Shown piece by piece: positions 61,101 through 64,000 of a stretch of DNA of 64,000 bases. The stretch covers positions 17,717,378 to 17,781,377 of the forward strand of contig NC_135174.1 in NCBI RefSeq assembly GCF_041146795.1, read 5' to 3'. Both the position numbers and the translations under genes were made by a program. The stretch is from Maylandia zebra (lineage: Eukaryota; Chordata; Actinopteri; Cichliformes; Cichlidae). The notes below the pieces were generated by a model. The model worked only from the letters and a program-made list of their open reading frames with translations, was not told where the DNA came from and searched no databases. The stretch's first letter is position 1. Every line of letters begins with the position of its first letter.

Positions 61101-64000
61101 TTATTACTATTTTTTAGCAGAAAGTTGAACTGAAACTGCTCTTGTCAACACAGATTTTCAAATAGCTCTCCTCACTAAGCTTTGTGTGTTTTGTGTGTCA
61201 TTTCAGCAAAAGTACAGAGAAGAATTTCAGAAGACCAAAGGGAAGATGATCGGCCTGAAGGGACTGCAGGATGACTTGAACATTGCTCACTCAGTCTATG
61301 CCAGCAAGCTACAGAGTGATGTGAGTACTTAGTTTCTGCAGTTTAGCTGATAGAAATCATATTTTAATGATTATACAATATTCTCGTAATCACATTTCCC
61401 CATCTAGATCAAGTATAAGAAGGACTCTGCAAAGGAACTCTCAAAGTTCCACCTACCCATGGACATGTTGGAGGTTGCACATGCTAAAAAGGCACAGTCA
61501 TTAGTCAGTGACCAGGACTACCGGCTGTCCCTGCATCAATACACCGCGCTGCCGGATGACTTGAAGCTGCTAGCTGCCAAGAAAGCATACACCCTGCAGA
61601 GTGAGGTGAGAGTGACGGCAGACAGCTGCTCGCAGCATCTTTTATTTATAGATTTAACAACGCTCTTCTGTCACAACTGAGCTTGCTGTGAAAAAGAGCA
61701 CAAAGGCAACATTATTTGTACTTTACAATTTTAAACCATTAAATCAATGAACACATGAAATGCTGTATTTGTAGATCAAAAAAAAACCTTTGCAGTGGTT
61801 GTTTCTATGTAATGAGACTTGTTTTTACATTCAGAGATGTGATCAAGATTTTCAGTTTTTAGTGCCAATTGTTGAGGCCAAGCTATTTTAAAGAAACAGC
61901 TAGTATCTGATACTTAAAGTGTGTTTGAGGCTGGTTACAAGGCTGGTTTATTTATCTCTGTAACAGACAGCACACGTCTACCAGGCAAATTGATTATTAA
62001 AGGCTGAAACTTGTACTAGATAGTAACTGACAGTAATAAAATGGAATCACGTTTGCTTCTGTAATATTCCTATTTTATTCTTTTTTGTCCACCCTACAGA
62101 AATTGTATCGCTCTGACCTGAACTACCTGCGTGGCACAGCCTGGATCGCCACTGGTGCTCTGCAGATTGAAGGATCCAAGAAGGCCACAGACCTCATCAG
62201 TGAAGTGAGATATCCCCTATGCTTTTCATTTACTTTCTGCCCTTTTTAGTGCTTTCAGTGCATGTTAGGTTGCCTATATTCACCCTATCTTGATGCATGA
62301 TCAAGGGAAATCGTATAGTTGATTCTGGATCTGACGTTTTCAGTGGTAAAAATGTTTCACTATAAATTTTCTGGGTTTAACTTTTGATTTTGTTGGTGGG
62401 AATTCAAAACATTGACTTGATTTACACCAAAAACTAACTGTTTAATTCTCTCTGCAACAGAAAAAGTACCGTCAGCAGCCGTACAACTTCAAGCACACCT
62501 CTGTTGCTGACTCTCCAGATATTATCCATGCCAAACACAGTTCACAGATTGCAAATGAAGTAAGACAATAACGTTACTGTTTTAGTTTCTCCTTTTCTTG
62601 TAAATGTTTTTTTGCTTGCTTAAGCTGCAACGTTCCTTTTTAAGATTACTAGAAATAACCAGGCATGTTACTTTGCTGGAAATATTTGATGATTTGAATG
62701 ATAATAAACTGGGTTTTATCTCTCTGTCCCAGCGTTTGTATAAGGAGAAAGGGGTGAATGACCAACACAGCTACACTATTACATCTGAGAGGCCAGAGAT
62801 TACACAAGCAAAGATCAATGCAGCCAACTTTAGTGAGGTACTTAACAGCATACAGTGATCATAAGCATGTTCTTTTCAAATGTTATATGTATATACAATA
62901 TAGATAACTTTTTTTCTTTGCAGATAAAGTACAGAGAGTCCTGGCACACTCTCAGGGCTCAGGGATACAAACTCACCATGCAGGACATCCCCTTCCAGGC
63001 TGCCAAGAGCTCCACGGGCATCGCCAGTGATGTAAGATCACATTTGTTGAACAGCACAGCAAAACCCAAGCATTTAAAGAGTTAAATCAACCATGATTAA
63101 GTTTTTAAAAAAAATGCTCACTCTAAGCTCTGGTAAAGTAGGAATCGTATGCAGGGTTTTGTATCCTTTTGATTAAAATTTGCAGATCAGTTCCAGTTGA
63201 TTAATCTAACTTGTGTCTCTGCAGTACAAGTACAAACACAACCACCTGCTGGAAAAGGGGAAGCACATTGGGGTCAAATGCATCATGGACGACCCACGTA
63301 TGCTGCACTGCCTGCAGGCCGGCCGATTGGCCAGCGACCAGGAGTACCGCAAGGATGCACTGACAACCAGCGGACAGTACCACCTCACGCCAGACATGAT
63401 TAATCTGGTGGCGGCTAAGAATGCGCAGGCACTGGCCAGCGACCAGGACTACAGGACGAGGCTGCACGAGTACACGGTGCTCCCTGACGACATGAAGGTC
63501 AAATGGGCCAAAAAGGCTTATGAACTGCAGAGTGAGGTGAGGGCTGGGAGTAAAGAAGAGATTAAATTACTAATAGGAAGTGCAAATGTCCTGACTCATC
63601 TATTGCTCTATTACTTTATGTTTAGAAACTCTACAAGTCAGACCTCAATTTCATGAAAGGGGTAGCCTGGGATGGAGTGGGTGCGCCTCAGCTGGAGTCT
63701 GCCAAAAAGGCTGGAGAACTTATAAGTGATGTGAGTAATGCACCGAAACCTGTTAATTTATAATATTGCTGCAGTTTACTGTCAAATTAAAGTAATATAT
63801 CCATCATGTTTATGGTTTTAATTAAACTCCTGTAAGGTTATGAGCTCCAGCTCTGACTGCATATGAAGCTGAATTTAGCATTTATGCAGTATTGCTTTAA
63901 AAGCTTTCGCCATCTGTGTCTAAATGTGTGTGTGGTCTTCCTTCTTGCAGAAGAGGTATCGCCAGCTGCCAGACAGCCTGAAGTTTACCTCAGTACCTGA
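40074..64000 (+). CDS. NRAP: NRAP, nebulin-related anchoring protein (3' end outside window)
   Basis: NRAP is a striated-muscle scaffold that binds actin through nebulin repeats and helps assemble myofibrils and link them to the membrane at intercalated discs and myotendinous junctions. Here 38 exons, the last cut by the window edge, code for about 1461 residues; the human protein is about 1730, so some 270 residues lie beyond 64000. An N-terminal LIM domain (residues 4-55) is followed by nebulin modules of about 35 residues marked by Y-K/Y-R, and SD or SE at module ends. Almost every module is its own exon of 99-117 nt with phase-0 borders, so the exon map mirrors the repeat. The ATG at 40074 sits in CACCATG context. 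Later modules form seven-module super-repeats. Intron 26 (50938-60429) is exceptionally long and carries a tRNA-Cys array. No frame break was seen. Confidence 0.95.
42102..44550 (+). CDS. NRAP: NRAP exons 4-11: first nebulin modules
   Basis: Exons 42102-42206, 42531-42629, 42771-42878, 43020-43124, 43243-43350, 43446-43553, 43637-43744 and 44434-44550, all phase 0. Exons 6, 8 and 10 are close copies carrying a YTEEYEQ block then KGSFPA and TPGY (three linker-type modules typical of NRAP). They alternate with exons 7, 9 and 11, which carry plain Y-K or Y-R modules. Confidence 0.93.
43826..44078 (-). mobile_element. tRNA-derived SINE in NRAP intron 10
   Basis: On the minus strand the element begins with GGCTCAGGAGGTAAAGCAGG (A-box-like), then a GTGATTTGATCCC B-box-like stretch, a body with GAATGTGGCATGTTG, and a tail with AAAGCGTTTTGAGTGCG and ATAAGACTCAGTCCATTTAC. 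The plus-strand copy at 59823-60034 has the same order of blocks. A protein frame spanning 43817-44011 is an artefact. Confidence 0.65.
44551..46215. other. NRAP intron 11, contains (ATC)n
   Basis: A 1.66-kb intron. It contains a (ATC)13 run at 45278-45316 and otherwise AT-rich sequence with no exon or RNA recognised. Confidence 0.7.
45278..45316. repeat. (ATC)n microsatellite
   Basis: Thirteen uninterrupted ATC units. The apparent poly-Ser frame through it is not a gene. Confidence 0.95.
46216..47764 (+). CDS. NRAP: NRAP exons 12-18: nebulin modules
   Basis: Exons 46216-46320, 46467-46574, 46754-46858, 47013-47111, 47193-47297, 47434-47541 and 47657-47764. Each encodes a 33-36 residue module starting near V-E-Y-K, N-K-Y-K, I-T-Y-K, K-N-Y-R, L-N-Y-K or I-K-Y-K and ending at SD, KE or SN. 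All borders are phase 0. Introns are short (about 90-190 bp). Confidence 0.93.
47873..50937 (+). CDS. NRAP: NRAP exons 19-26: nebulin super-repeats 1-2
   Basis: Exons 47873-48070 (198 nt, two modules), 48195-48299, 48388-48486, 48572-48676, 49575-49682, 49819-49976, 50586-50739 and 50833-50937. The length pattern 198/105/99/105/108 marks a super-repeat. Exons 24 and 25 (158 and 154 nt) together make 312 nt but are split at an unusual phase-2 position (TAC AG|T). The equivalent pair in the next super-repeat is split as 114+198 at phase 0, and the following one is a single 312-nt exon. The protein is continuous across the unusual junction (KTKYSVSLDM). Confidence 0.92.
49027..49118. repeat. (CA)n(TA)n compound microsatellite
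   Basis: A short CA run passes into about 75 bp of TA in NRAP intron 22 (48677-49574). The rest of that ~0.9-kb intron shows nothing else. Confidence 0.95.
51704..51775 (+). tRNA. tRNA-Cys(GCA), U8 changed to G
   Basis: 72 nt with full acceptor pairing, T-stem fully paired and GCA at 34-36. The conserved U8 is G, which also alters box A, so activity is uncertain. Confidence 0.75.
51877..51948 (+). tRNA. tRNA-Cys(GCA)
   Basis: Clean 72-nt cloverleaf: GGGGGTA acceptor strand, TAGCTCAGTGG box A, anticodon loop CTGCAGA and GGTTCAAGTCC box B. It ends TGCCCCC plus discriminator T. It is 173 bp after the first copy. Confidence 0.92.
52069..52140 (+). tRNA. tRNA-Cys(GCA), degenerate
   Basis: Full length with GCA, but the T-loop ends GG instead of GT and the 3' acceptor strand has an A in place of a C (unpaired at the second base pair). 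Possibly a pseudogene. Confidence 0.6.
52242..52313 (+). tRNA. tRNA-Cys(GCA)
   Basis: Intact stems; box B reads GGTTCAATTCC, still within consensus. 173 bp after the previous copy. Confidence 0.9.
52415..52486 (+). tRNA. tRNA-Cys(GCA), one T-stem mismatch
   Basis: Full-length cloverleaf with GCA; CCGTA in the T-stem leaves one C-T mismatch. It is followed directly by type-B truncated units without a nearby run of four T. Confidence 0.8.
52558..52867 (+). pseudogene. Three 5'-truncated tRNA-Cys copies
   Basis: Copies at 52558-52609, 52687-52738 and 52816-52867, each 52 nt and spaced exactly 129 bp. All begin at tRNA base 21 (GAGC or CAGC) and keep the anticodon and T arms. The anticodon loop reads CCCCAGA or CACCAGA instead of CTGCAGA. 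Lacking the acceptor 5' strand and most of the D arm, they cannot fold as tRNAs. Confidence 0.9.
52998..53069 (+). tRNA. tRNA-Cys(GCA), G18A and 27-43 mismatch
   Basis: Full length. The D-loop reads AGTAGCA (G18 to A) and the outer anticodon-stem pair is T-C. An identical copy lies 1144 bp further on. Confidence 0.7.
53171..53242 (+). pseudogene. tRNA-Cys-like pseudogene
   Basis: Full length with a GCA anticodon, but G10 is T (D-stem broken), the variable/T-stem start reads GCTTCTGG, and the 3' acceptor strand has a T among the C run. Confidence 0.75.
53328..53379 (+). pseudogene. 5'-truncated tRNA-Cys copy
   Basis: 52 nt from base 21 onward with loop CCCCAGA, followed by a long type-C spacer. 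Confidence 0.9.
53509..53580 (+). tRNA. tRNA-Cys(GCA)
   Basis: Intact stems, anticodon loop CTGCAGT, acceptor GGGGGTA paired with TACCCCC. Confidence 0.9.
53682..53753 (+). pseudogene. Chimeric full-length tRNA with CCA at 34-36
   Basis: Bases 1-20 are the normal tRNA-Cys 5' part, but from base 21 on it is a copy of the truncated unit at 52558 (offset 1144 bp). It therefore has a complete cloverleaf with anticodon loop CCCCAGA. Positions 34-36 read CCA (a tryptophan anticodon on a Cys body), and the nearly universal U33 is C. The T-stem has one T-T mismatch. Probably non-functional in decoding, though Pol III boxes A and B are present. Confidence 0.8.
53831..54011 (+). pseudogene. Two 5'-truncated tRNA-Cys copies
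   Basis: At 53831-53882 and 53960-54011. These are the 1144-bp-offset duplicates of the copies at 52687 and 52816. Confidence 0.9.
54142..54213 (+). tRNA. tRNA-Cys(GCA), G18A and 27-43 mismatch
   Basis: Duplicate of the copy at 52998-53069 at an offset of exactly 1144 bp, with the same two deviations. Confidence 0.7.
54315..54386 (+). tRNA. tRNA-Cys(GCA)
   Basis: Intact stems with a fully Watson-Crick T-stem (CCAGA) and loop CTGCAGT. It is the first copy of the 936-bp duplicated block. Confidence 0.92.
54458..54775 (+). pseudogene. Three 5'-truncated tRNA-Cys copies
   Basis: At 54458-54509, 54587-54638 and 54724-54775 (spacings 129 and 137 bp); loops CCCCAGA, CACCAGA and CCCCAGA. Confidence 0.9.
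54905..54976 (+). tRNA. tRNA-Cys(GCA)
   Basis: Intact stems, loop CTGCAGT, preceded by a type-C spacer. Confidence 0.92.
55078..55149 (+). tRNA. tRNA-Cys(GCA)
   Basis: Intact stems, loop CTGCAGA, 173 bp after the previous copy. Confidence 0.92.
55251..55322 (+). tRNA. tRNA-Cys(GCA), G10C
   Basis: Full length with GCA. Base 10 is C, breaking the first D-stem pair and altering box A. It is the 936-bp-offset counterpart of the intact copy at 54315. Confidence 0.65.
55394..55711 (+). pseudogene. Three 5'-truncated tRNA-Cys copies
   Basis: At 55394-55445, 55523-55574 and 55660-55711, matching 54458, 54587 and 54724 at an offset of 936 bp. Confidence 0.9.
55841..55912 (+). tRNA. tRNA-Cys(GCA), G10C
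   Basis: Full length with GCA and the same G10C change as the copy at 55251, although the positional counterpart at 54905 is normal. Confidence 0.65.
56014..56085 (+). tRNA. tRNA-Cys(GCA), G18A
   Basis: Intact stems; only the D-loop base G18 is A. Confidence 0.82.
56163..56580 (+). pseudogene. Truncated tRNA-Cys copies flanking an intact one
   Basis: Truncated copies at 56163-56215 (53 nt, one inserted base in the variable region) and 56529-56580, on either side of the intact gene at 56345-56416. Confidence 0.85.
56345..56416 (+). tRNA. tRNA-Cys(GCA)
   Basis: Intact stems, T-stem fully paired (CCAGA), loop CTGCAGT. Confidence 0.92.
56709..56750 (+). pseudogene. 5' half of a tRNA-Cys cut at an inversion breakpoint
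   Basis: Bases 1 to about 41 of the tRNA are present (first G replaced by T), ending just after the anticodon loop where a hairpin and the inverted block begin. Confidence 0.85.
56750..56790. repeat. 16-bp perfect hairpin at inversion breakpoint
   Basis: Arms 56750-56765 and 56775-56790 are perfect reverse complements around a 9-nt loop. The sequence is made of tRNA anticodon-arm pieces. Confidence 0.9.
56867..56938 (-). pseudogene. tRNA-Cys-like pseudogene, minus strand
   Basis: Full length with a GCA anticodon, but it has a mismatch in the 3' acceptor strand and a base change in the T-loop. It resembles the degenerate plus copy at 53171. Confidence 0.75.
57068..57119 (-). pseudogene. 5'-truncated tRNA-Cys copy, minus strand
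   Basis: 52 nt from base 21 onward, with an altered anticodon loop and several further substitutions. Confidence 0.85.
57197..57268 (-). tRNA. tRNA-Cys(GCA), minus strand
   Basis: Intact cloverleaf, anticodon loop CTGCAGT, acceptor GGGGGTA with TGCCCCC. Confidence 0.92.
57370..57421 (-). pseudogene. 5'-truncated tRNA-Cys copy next to a MITE
   Basis: Minus-strand truncated copy that keeps the GCA-type loop (CTGCAGT), so it differs from the other truncated units. The hAT-like MITE is inserted right at its truncated 5' border. Confidence 0.85.
57427..57649. mobile_element. hAT-like MITE (223 bp) with 8-bp TSD
   Basis: The ends CAGGGGTGCCCAATCC and the complementary GGATTGGGCACCCCTG begin long terminal inverted repeats of nearly 60 bp. 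The element is flanked by a perfect 8-bp direct repeat CTCTAGAA (57419-57426 and 57650-57657). An 8-bp duplication and CAGGGGT-type ends are typical of the hAT superfamily. There is no coding capacity. Confidence 0.92.
57722..57793 (-). tRNA. tRNA-Cys(GCA), minus strand
   Basis: Intact cloverleaf with GCA; the T-stem contains two G-U pairs. Confidence 0.9.
57952..58023 (+). tRNA. tRNA-Cys(GCA), G18T
   Basis: First plus-strand copy after the inverted block. Stems intact; the D-loop reads AGTTGCA. Confidence 0.8.
58125..58196 (+). pseudogene. tRNA-Cys-like pseudogene
   Basis: The D, anticodon (GCA) and T arms are normal, but the 5' acceptor strand is TGGGATA, giving two mismatches. It is 173 bp after the previous copy. 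Confidence 0.7.
58308..58379 (+). pseudogene. tRNA-Cys-like pseudogene
   Basis: Full length with GCA, but changes are spread over the D-stem, anticodon stem, T-stem and acceptor strand. Confidence 0.8.
58479..58991 (+). pseudogene. Decayed right edge of the tRNA array
   Basis: A partial tRNA 3' portion at 58479-58526 is followed by two spacer-like copies (about 58540-58700 and 58730-58900) sharing a CTTTGTTCATTTCTAAACTA block but lacking any tRNA. The last truncated tRNA (loop CCCCAGA) is at 58940-58991. Confidence 0.8.
59374..60311. mobile_element. Non-autonomous DNA transposon with nested SINE
   Basis: The left end ATCCCACATAGCA (59374-59386) and right end TGCTATGTGGGAT (60299-60311) are perfect inverted repeats. 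Similarity extends inward for about 35 bp, with a CTGGATCTGG block on both sides. The interior has repeated GGCCAGAT- and GGCCAT-like words and no transposase. It is interrupted near 59823-60034 by a tRNA-derived SINE. Superfamily not assigned; target duplication unclear. Confidence 0.75.
59823..60034 (+). mobile_element. tRNA-derived SINE nested in DNA transposon
   Basis: Starts with GTGGCTGAAGCTCAGGAGG and GTAGAGCAGG (A-box-like), then a GTGATTCGAGTCCTG B-box-like segment, a body with GTGTGAATGTGGCATGTTG, and a tail with GCACTTTGAGTAA and ATATAAGAATCAGTCCATTC. It has the same order of blocks as the minus-strand copy at 43826-44078. Confidence 0.65.
60430..64000 (+). CDS. NRAP: NRAP exons 27-38: nebulin super-repeats continue
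   Basis: Exons 60430-60528, 60748-60852, 60962-61069, 61207-61320, 61408-61605, 62100-62204, 62461-62559, 62733-62837, 62924-63031, 63225-63536, 63626-63730 and 63951-64000 (cut by the window). Lengths 99/105/108/114/198/105/99/105/108/312/105 repeat the super-repeat pattern. The 312-nt exon 36 fuses what are separate 114- and 198-nt exons one super-repeat earlier. Typical blocks recur: KFTSVEDTPEM, YKLRLDAIPFQ-like, HAKKAQSL, AKKAYTLQSE and YRSDLNYLRG-like. Confidence 0.93.

Overview
The window looks like nuclear DNA of a ray-finned (teleost) fish, probably a percomorph. It has multi-exon genes with GT-AG introns, AT-rich introns with microsatellites, and fish-typical repeats (L2-, RTE- and Rex-like LINEs, Tc1 and hAT remnants, a tRNA-derived SINE). 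Five protein genes are recognisable in the order NHLRC2(-) / DCLRE1A(+) / PLEKHS1(-) / CASP7(-) / NRAP(+). This is the same neighbourhood and relative orientation as I recall for human 10q25.3, so each identification is supported by both protein sequence and context.

Layout. At 1-1123 there is intron/flank with a decayed LINE. At 1124-1286 lies the first coding exon of NHLRC2 on the minus strand; the rest of that gene is outside the window. A ~0.5 kb head-to-head promoter interval follows, then DCLRE1A/SNM1A in nine coding exons (1803-10266), a DNA cross-link repair nuclease. From 10.6 to 14.1 kb is repeat-bearing intergenic DNA. PLEKHS1 (16 coding exons, 21233 down to 14093) and CASP7 (six coding exons, 37711 down to 31037) follow on the minus strand, separated by ~10 kb of gene-free DNA rich in old transposons. 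NRAP, a striated-muscle LIM plus nebulin-repeat actin scaffold, starts at 40074 and runs off the right end. I resolve 38 exons, the last one cut.

The standout feature is NRAP intron 26 (50938-60429), about 9.5 kb against at most ~1.7 kb for the other NRAP introns. It holds a ~7.4 kb tandem array of tRNA-Cys(GCA) genes. There are 23 full-length 72-nt copies (20 plus, 3 minus), mostly in a fixed 173-bp unit. Interleaved are 17 copies all truncated at the same tRNA position (base 21), whose anticodon loop has been rewritten so that positions 34-36 read CCA. The array shows higher-order duplications (offsets 1144 and 936 bp), a ~1.2 kb inversion bounded by a perfect 21-bp inverted repeat, a full-length chimeric tRNA created at a duplication junction, and a hAT-like MITE with a perfect 8-bp target duplication. 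Downstream in the same intron is a second DNA transposon with a tRNA-derived SINE nested in it.

Exon coordinates were read by eye from splice sites and reading-frame continuity. Phases close across all junctions of DCLRE1A, PLEKHS1, CASP7 and NRAP. Transcript ends, UTR exons and transposon family names are less certain. Protein comparisons are from memory, not from a search.
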